Numbered from the stretch's first letter, positions 10,101 to 22,187 are shown. The stretch is DNA of 64,000 bases from Breviolum minutum Mf 1.05b.01 (GCA_000507305.1 DF239088.1:124001-188000); one strand, 5' to 3'. Translations and numbers: made by a program. Notes: generated by a model from the letters alone, not told the origin.

Positions 10101-13100
10101 GTTTTCTTCATATGTCCATCGGTTATTATGCGATGGTTCTATTGATTTTTCATTAAATATACTGTCATTATCATTGTTCTTTACATTGTTTGCATTGTTT
10201 ATATCAGATACTGTATCTGTTCCACTGATCCGTTCCATTCCACAGATCTTTCGTTGTTTTCCTCCAACTTTACAATGACTTTTCATTTTCATTGTTTCCC
10301 TGAAGTTTGCAGTTTGCATTCTTCAATATTCAATTGTGCTTAGCTGCTTTGGGTGTTACTGGTACTGGTGATTTTACTGATCACTATTCTTTTTGAGCCC
10401 TGCTGTACCACCACCTTTGGCTTGACAGTGCCACTGACAACTGACAACTGATGAACTGATGATTTCACTGAACTATTCTTGCGCCTTCTACTTCTGTCTT
10501 TCCACTACTTGGTACTTACAACTAACATCAACTACCTATGTGCTCGCTACCTGCTCTCATTTGCTGTTAGTCAGTAACTCTGGTAACTCTTGCACCTTCT
10601 ACTTCTACTAATCTACTGTTACTATGCTACTTGGTATCTACTGATGTACACTACACTGTACTTTCTTCACACACACACACACGAAAACTACCAAGGAACA
10701 CAGTAAGACAAGTGGACTTCCTACCCAAACCCAAAACCAACAGCAATGCAATTGGTAGGATAAGATGAAATAATAAGTTGATATCAGGATATGGCATATC
10801 AGGCAAGATAAGAGAGAAGAGTACAGAGTATGTATTTAAAAACATGATATCAGATGGGCTACACAGGCTATCGCCACGGCTATAATATAAGCTTTTGGAC
10901 CACAAGGCAACGTTATAGAATATTTTGAATTATGTCTAGAAGCGGGTGCGATTGCACTACTACTCACTACTCCACAATGTCGAAGCCGAAACATTGCAAA
11001 TACTTCGGTTCTAGAATCTATAAAGAAGGGCACTGCAAATAACTCGTTTTTGGAAGGCTGATATTGGTTAAAAAAACACTGCAAATACCACGTAATGCTG
11101 CAAAACGCAGGTTTCAGGACCATACCAGGGCGGGCGGGGTGGTAGGGACCAGGATCATATTTACAGTTTCAGATTATCGTCTAAATTATCTTATATGTTT
11201 TTCAGCATCCCAGAACATGTTGTTGTTTCTTACACAATCGAGTAACCTAGGGCCACATTGTTTGCTTGCAACTTGCATCAGCAGGCTTTGGCGGATGCAA
11301 TGCTCAGCGCACTTCAGCAAGATGCCTTCTTGAATGTTCTGAAAGGTGGATTGAAGATGAAACATCCCTTGGTTGAATTTGCAACGGTCTTCATTGAACG
11401 GCATACACTGCTGATGGAGAGCTCTGATGACTCTGCAGCCCTTGAACGTGACGAGGCCAAACCCATCCAGGAAGCGTTGCATAGGATTCTGGAGATTTGC
11501 AAAGTGTTGGGCCACTTCTTTTGTGTTGATGGTTTGTCTCAAGAAGCCTCCGATGCGGAAGTGATTTCGTTGATGCAGTACAAAGGCAAACTCTACCCTG
11601 AAAGAAGTGTCGCAATGATTCTGTCAGAACCTGATTCCTTCTGGTGTTCTGAGATCAACGAGATGCTGAAGAAAGGTGCAGTTTCAGTCCTGTCAAAGGA
11701 GAAGGTTGGAGACTTGACCGAAAGCTTGAAAAGTACAGACACCATGACGTTTCCTGTCTTCAAAACTTGTCTTCGTTCGCTGAGAGAGTTGCAGGATTCT
11801 ACTCGTAGTCAGAAATTGTCGACTCTCAGGGAGATGTTCAGCGCATCTCGGGTTGGACTTAGGAGCATTTGGCCTTTTGGGTTTTGTTTTTGTTTTGGGC
11901 AGGCCTAATGGCAGGCCACACTGTAAGGCACGGAAGTGTAGTGTAGCAGTGCAGTGTGGTAGAGTAGATTCTGATTCTGAGTAGATTAGATTAGATGGGC
12001 CTTAGATGGGTCGACGATTAGATTATGCATAGTTAAGTTATCAAAGCCTCTTAGTATCATTGCACTTAAAGGGATAGAATCGGTAGAGTCAAGACCTGAC
12101 CAATCAGGCACACCTCAAGCACTTCGTGAATGCATTGATCAATTCCACGTTGGAACCACCAGTGCAGCTGAATACAGAAGTCAGTGATGACATCTTTGCT
12201 GCTTTCACCTTGCTGGAAGGCATGCCTGGCATTGAGGAAAGATTTGTTGCTGTGAGAAACTTCCTTACACAACGTGCTTCAGAGTTGTGTTCCAATGACT
12301 TGGTGGAGGGGATGATCAAACAGGGTGACCGCATAGACATTGTAAGGATCACAGCTTGCCTCTCCAAACTCCAGGCTACAAATGTTCAGAGCATGCCAAA
12401 GGTCCAGCGTCACATCGATCGGTTCTTGTTGCAGTGCATTCGTCAACTCTTGGACAAGGCACAGAGGCTACTGATACTGACTGTACCGTACCTTACTCTG
12501 CAACCTGCTTTGCAATTGCATTAGGCATGTACTATACTATACTACTAAACTACTATACTGTATACTGAGTATACTGCTTATGACATGTCACGTACGCCAT
12601 CAATGTTACATATATATCATATATATATACATATATATTATATTTCAAAATGTGTATTTATATTATATATTTACTGTATGGACAAGCTCTAACGACTTGT
12701 ATATTGCTCATTCGATACTATATGTCACTGTATGACATCATCTGCTGCTACCTGTCACTAAATATATTTATATTATATGTATATATTCATGCATCATGTA
12801 TTTAGATGTATGGTCCCCCCCAAATAATTTAGTGGAACAGCAATCAGCAATCCTATGACAATGAATGGTCACATCGGTTAACACAACCTGCTTGAAGCCT
12901 TGAAATGTGTGCACAAAAAAACATGTTCCCCCCTACCCAAAAAAAAAAACAATGTGCCATTTTTAATGGCAATCACATTGATTTGTGATGTTTTGTGGGT
13001 CGGTGTGTGTATGTGACGTGTCCCAATTTGGGTGCTGCATTTTGGGAAAAAGACAATTCGGTGCTATTCTGTCATCATCAGAGGTAAATCTTCCCCTTTC

Positions 13101-15635
13101 TGCTTTCTGCAGTAAACATTTTGATTCTTTCTCTGCTTTTCATTGTCCTTTGGGGTATGGCAGGTTTGGTGAGGTGCAATTGTTTTCAATATGACAAGCT
13201 CTACCAAAATGACATGTTTGGCTCAAGAGCAAAATGGCCTGTAGAGCAAAATGGCCTGTAGAGTCTGAGGTACTGAAGTTTTGAAACAGGAAATTCAAGA
13301 AGAAAGAAGTGGATTGCGGGAAAGAGTTCTGATTAGCACGATTGAGGTTTTTACGTTTTGTAAAGAAATGTATTTTCAAAAATTGAAGTGAACTAAAGGG
13401 AAAAGCTGTGGTTGATAAAAATAGGGCTCTCTTTGAAGAAAGGATTATATATTCAGATTCAGATTCAAAACATGAAATAGTAATAGTCAAAAAGGTCAAT
13501 GTTCTCTTTGGAGAGGGTTATCTATAGAAATCCAGCCCTTGCAACAGACCTCAAACGAAAGAATCCAGATTAGGTATTTGGCAAATAATGCAAAGGAAAA
13601 TCCTTGCTGACTATATGTCCACTGTGTTGTCTCAGCATGAATGGTGAATGGTGCTTAGTGGCATAGTGACTGGCATAGTGCTTCCAAAAGAGAAACACAT
13701 GTCTTCATCAATATTCTGTTTGTCTTGAAGCACTGCATGTGCATAAGGACATGTGAGTGAATGTTGTGTTGCTGGTAGTTGGGGGCTCAAAAGAATTGAA
13801 ACCCACCCACCACCCAGTGTGTACAGCTCTTGCCAGATGTGACTCCTGAAGGGCACATCCGCAAGTGGATAGCGGTGTGAAAGTTTGACCACTGGTGACA
13901 CTGGTGGCAAAAATATGCTATGTGCGAAGCTGCTGCAGTGTAGCTGTTTGTTAACAACCAGCACACTAGGTCACTAGGAACGGTATGTCTATGCCTCTAT
14001 GCCTATGCTGCATATTCCAGGTCTTCATGGCGTATGGCAGCTTATGGCACTGATTTTTCTTATGACAACCACACAAAGTTTTTTTTGGGGGGGAACCATA
14101 ATATGATTATTTGATAGTATATAGTATATTATAGCATATAATAAAAAGTATATAGTAAATAGTATATATATATATACTGTATATATACGTATATGTAATG
14201 TATCGCATATTTTGAGACCGAACATTTCCAGCGAATGCTTTTTGATTTTGTTGGCAGGTGTCCCAGTTGGAGCCCAACATGGCAGATGTGAAGGCAAATG
14301 TTGCCTTTGTGACGCAGATTGCCAGTTTGAGGAAGAGTGCAACAGACATGGACGCCACGATTGTGGAGGTGGCCAAGATTTGGACACAGGCAGCTGCTGC
14401 TTGTCTCTCTTTGGTCAATGGCAACAAGAAACTTCATGCGGTGACACTTGCTTCCATTGGTGACCATTTGAAAAAGGAAGGACTTGTGCTTTTGAAAGCC
14501 AATCTTCAGAGCAGGAAGACATTGCAAAACTTCATCACTCAGCTTGAACGTGTTACTGAGAAGGCTCTGCAGAGTCAGAGTCTGCATCTCATGGGAACTG
14601 ATGGTGAAGATTCTGCAGCTGTTGATACTGATGACTCGCAGACAATCCATTCACTCGCAGACCTCAAAGAGCTTCTTCAACTAAAAGTTCCAACTGCTTT
14701 CACTAGTGAGTTGAGCAATTCCTGCTTTGATGACATCGTTTCCTTCTTCATGGCTGAACAAATGAACAAGATCAACAGCTTGAAGATGCAGTTTGAAGAG
14801 GCATGCCAGCAGCATTACCAGGCCAAGCAACTATGTGGACATCCGTTTGTGGACATGATGGGTGGACAGGCTTGGGTCGATCTTGGTAATGACCCATCGA
14901 GTGATGACATGATGAATGTGCTTCAGAAAACCCTCATCCACAAGCTGCCAGCTCGTGCAATGAAGGAGTTCATCAACCAGGGACTTCAGGACTGAAGTTC
15001 AAATCATGGTAGTAGTTCTGATCCATGGTGATGAGATGGTCTTAGTAATTAGGAATGGCTATATCTTGGCACTTCGAATCACGCTGTTTAATCAGTATCA
15101 GTATAGTATAATTCGTAGTTACCAACAAATCAGCATAGTCAATCAATTGTGGAATGGAAAATCTCAAGCGCGGTGTGGAGTGGATACAAACACAATGACA
15201 GTGACAATGAGAGAGCAAACCACGAATCCATACTTCCAGTTACTTGCACATCAATTGACTCCACTGAAGATTCAGTTCATTTTGAAGTTTCTGTCCTATT
15301 TACAGGAGAAGGATACCATCGAGAACTACGTTGCTGAGTTTTGTGATTTTGTATCCAGCGAATCGGCAGAGCTTGTCATTTCTCAGCTGAAGAGTTCCTT
15401 GAAAGAGGTCATGGAATGGGTGGCTACTGGGAAGATCTACTTGACAGAGGTCATGTTGGGCAAGGCTGTCAAGCAGTACGAGAAGGCGTCTACAGAAGGT
15501 GATGACGCTGAAAAGGAGAAGGCCATCAGCGTGATTCATTCCCAATTTGCTTGGCTGACGAGCAACACCTTTGGCAAGACTGAACAGGATTGCCAACCAA
15601 ATTTGATCGCCTTGGCCAAGTCATATCTCAAGTAG
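7181..15635 (+). CDS. Seven-exon gene, zinc-ribbon-headed orphan protein
   Basis: Predicted exons are 7181-7309, 7580-8737, 9479-10034, 11282-11851, 12108-12458, 14258-14989 and 15306-15635 (TAG). Donors are GA, GT, GC, GT, GC and GA in that order, all acceptors are AG, and every junction keeps phase. If one surplus base at 8207-8211 is removed, the total is 3,825 nt, about 1,274 residues. The N-terminus has CTCGFCGAKSK joined across intron 1 to DTQWAEH and then CYEC, a CxCxxC...CxxC zinc ribbon. Next come a Glu-rich segment, an Ala/Ser-rich linker and a long helical remainder. From memory, proteins beginning with this CGxxSxD..W..CxxC pattern are common in dinoflagellate genomes, often many copies. 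Function unknown; nucleic-acid or protein binding is possible. The ATG follows a TGTAG acceptor-like site at 7151-7153, which could be a cis- or trans-splice acceptor; the frame is open back to it. Confidence 0.7.
8738..9478 (+). other. Intron 2 of the zinc-ribbon gene
   Basis: GT donor (AGAAGAG|GTATGC) to AG acceptor (GACCAG|CTTGAAG), phase 2 kept. It is AT-rich, with ATATAT runs around 9185-9215. No nested gene is seen. Confidence 0.6.
10035..11281 (+). other. Intron 3 of the zinc-ribbon gene
   Basis: GC donor (TGCAAG|GCGACG) to AG acceptor (TTGCATCAG|CAGGCT), phase 0. It holds a short (AC)n at about 10671-10682, CTACT/TGGTA-rich low-complexity sequence near 10480-10660, and no gene. Confidence 0.55.
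12459..14257 (+). other. Intron 5 of the zinc-ribbon gene
   Basis: GC donor (GACAAG|GCACAG) to AG acceptor (TTGGCAG|GTGTCC), phase 0. This is the largest intron (1.8 kb), with several ATATAT tracts (12605-12670, 14150-14190). A direct repeat GAGCAAAATGGCCTGTA occurs twice near 13230. No exon is supported in either strand. Confidence 0.55.
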
Positions 15636-16341
15636 GGGTTGGCAGTGTGGTATTGCATAGCTGCCTCTTGCTTGCCGTGTTAGACACTCACTGGTTGGAG
15701 GGACAGTGGTGTGGATGCCGCAAAACTCTAGGATCTAGAATCTAGAATGTTGAAAGAGATGTTGCAACCTTTTTGCGTGTTTGTTTTTGTTTTGGCAACT
15801 GGCAAAGGAAAGGAATATATATATAAAGATTGTTTGTGAATCATGGTTTATTCTTGTGATGGAATGGAATTCGGTTCGGTCCACTCACTGCCTTCTTACT
15901 CTCACTTTTCTCATCGAGCGACATTGGACATGTCGGCAGGATGATATATGTAATGTAGACATGTACAGACTGACAGTGACACTTCACTACATACCAGCAT
16001 GCCACCCGATTGGCAGCCAAACAGTTGCCTATTATTGACTGCTGCTGTTTTTTGGACTCAGGTGACTTACATAGTTCACTGCACTTTCCTTACTTTGCTC
16101 AGTGTGCCTTATGATGATGAGTAAGCAGCCAGTAAGCAAGACAGTTGAATCGAATAGATCAACCGAATTGGGACATGTTGAGCAATTCACCATTCGCACT
16201 TTTGAAGCAGTTTCACCAGGGAAACAATTCTCAGACTTGTGACTTGACTTGTGACTTGGATTTGAATTGCACTTTAACTTTACTGCAGGGCATTTTGCTC
16301 ACTGTTGTTCGCTGTTATTGTTTTTCACTGCGGCCGCAAGC
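15636..16341. other. Intergenic spacer
   Basis: Non-coding sequence between the TAG of the zinc-ribbon gene and the next candidate start ATG at 16342. A CTGCAG-type acceptor sits at about 16285-16290. No promoter motif can be supported. Confidence 0.35.
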
Positions 16342-16839
16342 ATGTCGGTGAATCTTTTGAAGATCCTGCCCAAATCAGCAAAACCTCCTGATATCCAGCT
16401 CAGCGGTACTGAGTGGAGTGACCTTGAAGCCGCCGAATACTTCTGGAGGGTTGATGAAAGGCTGAAGCAAGTCTTGCATGCCAGGCAGTCTGAGTCTAGG
16501 TCCTCTAGGCAGCCTGAGTCTTTGCCCGCTGGTGTCATTGCAGAGAGGGAGGCGATGGAAATGCTTTACTTTGATGTGGAGTGCAGTCCCAAAAGGCCCA
16601 AAAGGCGGCAGCTTCTTGATGATTCTGACTCTGATGCTGCTTTGGACTTGGATGATAGTGAGGCAAAGAGATGCTGCCGTCGTCGTCGTGCCTTTGGAAA
16701 AGGCACGAAGTTGCGCTTTGATATGATGACCCAGGTGATCGAAGTCCCCTGGGTTCCAGCTGTTGATGATGAGGACTTCATCTCATCAAATCAAGTTCCA
16801 GTGTTGCATGCAGTGATGACTGCGATCATTCAATGCCAG
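16342..16839 (+). CDS. First exon of an unidentified nuclear-type protein
   Basis: ATG at 16342 opens about 166 codons. An upstream in-frame extension exists but is Phe/Cys-rich and unlikely to be coding. The protein has two basic clusters that look like nuclear localisation signals (SPKRPKRRQ; RCCRRRRAFGKG) separated by an acidic Asp/Ser stretch (LLDDSDSDAALDLDDSEAK). The exon probably ends before a GA donor at 16840 (ATGCCAG|GAAAAT), just upstream of an inverted-repeat element. Family unknown. It may be the start of the same gene as the exons downstream to 21.7 kb or even the SF2 helicase. Confidence 0.5.
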
Positions 16840-16852
16840 GAAAATTACATCA

Positions 16853-17043
16853 TTCATAGGGAAAAGTGTGGCACCCTTGGGATGGTACCCTTTATAGTCA
16901 ACCTCATATACACCTTATATAGTGGCTATTTATTGGGCATATCCCCTTTTACATAAAGGCATCATAAAGGGCTCTGTGGGGGGTTACGGTTAAACAGCTA
17001 GGGTACCATCCCAAGGGTACCAGTACTGTATTTTCCCTATGAA
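16853..17043. mobile_element. 191-bp MITE-like element in an intron
   Basis: The ends are a perfect 13-bp inverted pair, TTCATAGGGAAAA at 16853-16865 and TTTTCCCTATGAA at 17031-17043. The match continues inward with CACCCTTGGGATGGTACCCT against its complement, giving arms of about 45 bp. There is no coding capacity. It starts only about 13 bp after the proposed exon end, so it makes up much of the intron. Confidence 0.75.
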
Positions 17044-17196
17044 CTAAATATTGGCTATATAAATGTAATATATGTGATATATGTATTATTTTATGGATTT
17101 TGCCATCTTTGAGATCTGATTCTGATTGATTGGATCGCATTAGGCATTAGATTTGAAATTGTTTGGAACATTTTTCCTTGCTGCCCTGCTATCAGG

Positions 17197-17476
17197 ATCC
17201 ATGCGATATCTTGGAAGTGGTTTCAAGATACTTTGAAGAAGCACGGATGTCTGATGGGCCTGTGAAGTGGAAACCTGCGAGTTTGAGTCGAATCATTTTT
17301 CCTCGAAACCATTCTCATCCTGCTTTTTCTCATCCAGTCTTGGCCCTGCGTGAGTCCTCATACTGGTTGTCTGCACTTCATGAAGCTAGGTTGGCAGCCA
17401 GTGCCTATAGCTCCCTTCAGATGGAACAATATACTGATTCTTCAGAGCGACATTTAATTAGTTTGAATCGTTTTTG
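17197..17476 (+). CDS. Exon of the unidentified nuclear-type protein
   Basis: After a CTATCAG acceptor at 17194-17196 the frame reads DPCDILEVVSRYFEEARM, then VKWKPASLSRIIFPR and LALRESSYWLSALHEARL, before a TGA. It is clearly protein-like. A donor probably lies between about 17420 and 17470. No known domain. Confidence 0.5.
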
Positions 17477-17613
17477 ATGTGGTGTGACTAAGAACCACAA
17501 ACCACAGATGAAATTGCAACTTATGCCGTTATGCCATGCAATTTTTGGCATCTTGCTGGATGTTGACAACACTGCACTAAGTGCACCGGAATTTTTCTGG
17601 CATTTCGCTGGAT

Positions 17614-17745
17614 ATGACAGTAATCCAGAGGACGCTTTTCAAGAGGAGTGGCACAGGAGTGGAAAAAAAGGGCACTGTCTTCTTGTCCGTTCACTGACTT
17701 CATTTCATTGTCAATTTGGAAGGCACGGCACGATGTACAACATAC
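17614..17745 (+). CDS. Possible short exon
   Basis: After a GATATGACAG acceptor at about 17618 two + frames are open. One reads NPEDAFQEEWHRSGKK, the other VAQEWKKRALSSCPFTDF. I cannot choose between them without homologues. Confidence 0.3.
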
Positions 17746-17879
17746 ATGGTCGAGACTGTACACTGCATACTGTATACAAAGTATGTCTCAGCATACTGGC
17801 ACTCGAGACTTTGCAGGACATACTACAATGTGTGGAAACAACATGTATAATATAATGATTTATAATATAATGTAGTATA

Positions 17880-18340
17880 TACATAATCCGTAAATAAATA
17901 CATACATCACATATATGCATATATACATGTGTTAAATATAATTCAGTAAGACAGTAACACAATATATATATATAATTTGTTTTTCAATGATAATAGCATG
18001 GTTATGGAAAACACAACAAACGGAGAGATATGCAAAGTGAAGTAAACCAACAAACAAAAAGATAAGAATCATAGACCATAGATAAAAAGAACATGAAAAT
18101 GAAAAACAAAATGAAAACCAAAATGAAAACCAAAAGGAAATGAAAACAAACATGAAAAAAACACGTAAAGTGGAATGAAAACAGGAATGATNGATAATGG
18201 AATAAAAAAAAAGAGGAAATCCAACCTGTGGCTTACAAAGAATCTTACAAAATTTTTAGGTTAAGTTGAAGACAAATCGGTCGTAGCTGTTATTGGCCTT
18301 GGAGTTCCTCAAGCCCCTTTTGGTGGATCATGTACAAAGA
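17880..18340. other. AT-rich, low-complexity intron sequence with one N
   Basis: ATAT tracts, then a loose AAAATGAAAACC array around 18080-18180. A single ambiguous base lies at 18192. No gene seen. Confidence 0.5.
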
Positions 18341-18369
18341 GTAAGATGCTTTGATGAATGCTGATCTGC

Positions 18370-18545
18370 AAACAACCAAAGGGTCACAAGCTGAAGAAAG
18401 GTACTTGCCCCAAGCCTGGGCGGAAAGACCTTGCCAGCATCATGTTTGAGATCTGGTTTTCAACCCACCCAAGGCTCCGCTTGCGGCAAGCACAGCTTTT
18501 GGAACGGCTGCAGATGCAAGATATGAGCCCCTTGGTTGCACCAAC
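18370..18545 (+). CDS. Candidate exon, unknown
   Basis: The frame reads PKGHKLKKGTCPKPGRKDLA and then STHPRLRLRQAQLLERLQMQ, a basic, helix-forming sequence. A GT donor may lie near 18401 or the exon may run to about 18540. No domain recognised. Confidence 0.35.
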
Positions 18546-18666
18546 GTGTTCTTACACCAGTGTAAATTTCACTGTATTTCAATGAGATTCTATCAAGTTC
18601 TGATGATTTATTTGTATTTTGGCAGTGTTTGGAGGGAGCTTAGTCGATCACTTGAAACAACTATAG

Positions 18667-18812
18667 CTTTCTGAACACGTTCTGGAAAGGTGTGGGCTTG
18701 GATGATCTCGTGAAGGATGGGCTGTGTGACAAGCACCAAGAGCGCGTGCTCTCACAGGCCAGGCACCTGGGAGGTTTGACTTGCCAGATTGAGATGCCAA
18801 TGAAAGACGATG
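18667..18812 (+). CDS. Candidate exon, unknown
   Basis: From an ACTATAG acceptor at 18664-18666 the frame reads FLNTFWKGVGLDDLVKDGLC, DKHQERVLSQARHLGGLTCQ and IEMPMKDD, then turns hydrophobic as if the donor has been passed. A convincing coding exon of an unidentified protein. Confidence 0.5.
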
Positions 18813-19837
18813 TGTTTGTCTTTTTGTACCCGTGCGCGTGTTTGTTGTTTTTGCTGGTTGGTTGTTCAGTGGCAAATGCATGAAACGTGATTCAGCAGGT
18901 TTCAGCATTACAGAAGCATTTGACAATAGTCTAGCTTGCACTCAGGGACATTGAAACCTGGCATTTGGCGTTTATCCTCAATTTCCAAAAACATTGTTTG
19001 GTAATTGGTAAACGTTAATGGTACTTGTGAGTTTGTGTGCTTGAAGAGATCTCGTGGTCATTTCTTTTTGTGCCTCCCTTTTGCATCCAAATCGCAGAAT
19101 TACTCGATGACTAGATTGCCGTTAAGCCGTGGCCATTCACGCCATTGCAATGCCTTTGGATTGGTGTGAAATGTCGCCTGGGCTGTCCTTGATTTGCCCA
19201 GGTATTTGGTTTCCTAGCTGGCGGCCATGTCAATGATGCCATGTGCAGACCTGCTCCAGTTAGCAGCTCAGAGGGGCTGTTACCTTGGATCTTGAAAGGC
19301 CAACAAGCTAAAGGCATCTTAGGGCTAGAATTTTGTGTTTCAATTTGCAGAATGTTCACGTGTTTCAGAGGCTCCTGAAGTTTTGGCTTTATATTGGGAC
19401 TTTGAGCTCACTAGATGAATGATGTCTTCCAAGCCTGTTGGGCTGCTGCATGTTGCGAAGCATACCTTTACTGGCATATGGCAGATTGTTGTGCTAACGC
19501 CTGGCAGACAATGCGTCCGTGGTCCAGCTTTGAGCTTTAGAGCAATCTAGGAACCCCTTTCTAACACAATGCAATGCAAAGTTACGTACGTATGCAATGT
19601 AAATGACAAGTGTATGCAAATGTATGTGTGCACATTTAAGTGTGTAAAATATACATATCATATAGATGCTCACTCCTCCCCCCAAGATCTACCTTTGTGA
19701 TGTGTGACCATATTTACACGGCTATATGTATATACGCACACATAATTTATTGATTGTATGTTTTAGCTCGCTTGCAAGTGCTGTCTGAAATGATTTCTTA
19801 CATAAAAAGAACTCATCAACACTAGCCTGGTAGTACT

Positions 19838-19941
19838 ACCTAGTAGTAATAGTAGTAGTTAATAGTTATTTGTGGTAGGAGTAGTAGTCCTCGTCGTCGT
19901 CGTAGTAGTAGTCGTCGTCGTCGTAGTAGCAGCAGCAGGAG

Positions 19942-19972
<31 letters not shown>

Positions 19973-20081
19973 TGTAGTTGTAGTTGTAGTTGTAGTTGTA
20001 GTTGTAGTTGTAGTTGTAGTTGTAGTTGTAGTTGTAGTTGTAGTTGTAGTTGTAGTTGTAGTTGTAGTTGTAGTTGTAGTT

Positions 20082-20115
<34 letters not shown>

Positions 20116-20215
20116 GAGTAGCAGTAGGAGTAGCAGTAGTAGCAGTAGCAGTAGTAGTAGCAGTAGTAGTAGTAGTAGTAGCAGTAGCAGCAGTAGTAGT
20201 AGTAGTAGTAGTAGA

Positions 20216-20248
<33 letters not shown>

Positions 20249-20250
20249 CT
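19838..20250. repeat. Compound (AGT)n / (GTAGTT)n microsatellite
   Basis: Imperfect AGT trinucleotides flank a nearly uninterrupted GTAGTT hexanucleotide array from about 19970 to 20085. The outer parts carry AGC, AGG and CGT variants. The + frame translates as poly-Val and is an artefact. Confidence 0.95.
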
Positions 20251-20799
20251 TGTCCTACAATTAGCAGTAAAACTACCGTATCTATACTATCTATACTACT
20301 AATTATCTGGTACCATCAGTAGTATCCTCTACTATCTATCTGATTTGTAGTATTGCCACTAGTGAGTTGCGTTTCTACCTGCTACTAGTGATACTTCCTA
20401 TACCACCTAGTATTGCTGTCTAGTAGTAGTAGAAGTGATAATAATAGTAATATAGTAATATTAGTAGTAACAGTAGCAGTAATAGTATTAACAAACAATA
20501 TATACACACCTTTCAGTGATATGATTGGCTGTACATGACTCAAGATCATTGCAGTCCAGATTGATTTAAGGAAATTTTCATGCCCTTTTGTTGATTCAAC
20601 TTGGCGAACTATCAAGGAGACATTGTAGATTTGTTTTTTTTTCCTCTGTTTGCATTTTGAATGCTTTCACTTTATGGTCTGTTTGTTCTGCCGTGGTCTG
20701 TCATTCATCTTCCTCTTGGTTTATCGTTTGTGGTCTGTCTGTCTTTCCTGTTTTTTTTGTTTTCGTTTTGTGATCTGTCATTTCTTTTCCCGAACGTAG
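20251..20799. other. Non-coding sequence after the microsatellite
   Basis: CTACTAT-type low-complexity sequence, then T-rich sequence with TTTTGTTTTC runs that serves as a pyrimidine-rich lead-in to the acceptor at 20798-20799. No gene seen. Confidence 0.4.
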
Positions 20800-21005
20800 T
20801 CTCCAAGGTCAAGGTCAAGGACTTTGAAACTACGAGGCATCATCGTGATCTGCCATTTTGGCAGCGTGTTGCCCGAAGGCGGCGAGATGCAAAAGCATTG
20901 CCACCAGCTTCAATGCAAGACGTCCCAATGACGCCTGAAGAGGCCGTGACGAGCGTCGAAAAGTTCTGTTGGCAAGGGAAATCTGATAAAAGTGTGCAAC
21001 TGCTG
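20800..21005 (+). CDS. Exon of unidentified basic protein
   Basis: AG acceptor at 20798-20799 and GT donor after 21005 (AACTGCTG|GTATTA). It reads KVKVKDFETTRHHRDLPFWQ, RVARRRRDAKALPPASMQDV and then MTPEEAVTSVEKFCWQGKSD. The Arg/Lys cluster suggests nucleic-acid contact or nuclear targeting. It could be the N-terminal region of the downstream SF2 helicase; not proven. Confidence 0.55.
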
Positions 21006-21501
21006 GTATTACATCCAACCCCCTTCCTCAAAACATTGCGTGCTTCAATCTTGCCTTGAATGTTTGACATTCAATGGGATAGGAACACAGCAATAATCCT
21101 GGAATTCTTCAAACAGCAGCAAAATCACATTCTTGTCTTACATGAAATACCAAGAGCTGCAAGACTGACAGGCAGAATGTCCCTTTGATCATGAGTTCTT
21201 CAGATTTCAAGTTGGGTGTCCGACAATGGTTGCTCCATTTGTGTGCGTCTTCTTTGCTTCTGCTTTGGTTGTTTGAAAGGCCATTCTCCTTTTGTTTTGT
21301 TCAAAGCATGTTTGGATCAAGGGTCGAACACGTTCCTTTGCAAGGGTAGGAAGGATCCCCAACTGGCTAGATTCATCAGAAAGGCTTGAATCACACAGTG
21401 ACCCCATTCATTTGATACAAGATACCTGTATGTCACCGTATGTCCATCTGGACTGCCATGTTGTGCAGTGTTGGATTTCATACCTGCACCCAGCTGTCTA
21501 G

Positions 21502-21660
21502 GTCCAGAGTGAGATCCAGGCAAAGTTGGCCCTCCATCAGAGGAAGCTCTACCACAAGCTGTTGAGCAGGTGGGGCTTCAATGGTGAAACTTTGGAACCA
21601 AATCCTGCTTGCCCAAACCCTTTGTTTCGCAACGCATGCATTGTAGATCATCATAGCGCT
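21502..21660 (+). CDS. Exon of unidentified protein
   Basis: After a GTCTAG acceptor at 21500-21501 the frame reads VQSEIQAKLALHQRKLYHKL and then LSRWGFNGETLEPNPACPN, a clear amphipathic helix followed by a turn-rich region. The 3' edge is uncertain. Confidence 0.45.
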
Positions 21661-22059
21661 GTAGGTATGAGCATTGTGCCACGCAGCAGCTGCAGCTGCC
21701 AGGGAGCCGGGCCATCAGCACTGAGACCTTGGCTAAGGCCTACAAATGGGAAGACATATGCCAACTTATCCATATGCTGACATATGCCGACTATGTTGTT
21801 GCAGACGATGATAGCAAATGACAAGGAAACAACATGGTTTTCGAGTTAGTTTAGATGAATTTGGCATGCTTCCTGGCTGCGGTGGGCATTGCATTCTACC
21901 AAGTAGGCGTTTATCAATTTATTCCCATAGAAACAGCTGCGATGCAACCTGTCACATCGGCTCATATCGATCCGATGGCTTGCGAAGCCCGAACATGAGG
22001 CCCGCGAAAGACTTGAAACAACATGCCCAGCCTTGGCTTCACAAGGCGGGGCTGAAGCA

Positions 22060-22187
22060 GTGGACCCGATATGAGCACCGTGTCAGCGAAGTCATTTGTG
22101 CAACACTGCCACACGTTTGCTTGGACATTTCTTGGAGTTGAGTTGATTAAACAGGTGGCCCTGGCAAACGGCCCCAAGCACAGCCTG
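22060..22187. repeat. Diverged repeat, copy A
   Basis: Matches copy B at 22621-22737 in the same orientation. Shared blocks include GTGATTTGTGCAAC-like, TTTGCTTGGAC and GGAGTTGAGTT followed by CAGGTGGCCCT. The copies differ by many substitutions and small indels. Confidence 0.6.

Noticed and set aside
13196-13215. Possible dinoflagellate spliced-leader relic (TTTGGCTCAAG)
   Set aside because: Only about 11 bases match the spliced-leader end, the upstream half does not match, and no gene starts here.
19872-20264. 130-codon poly-Val ORF
   Set aside because: Translation of the AGT/GTAGTT microsatellite, not a gene.
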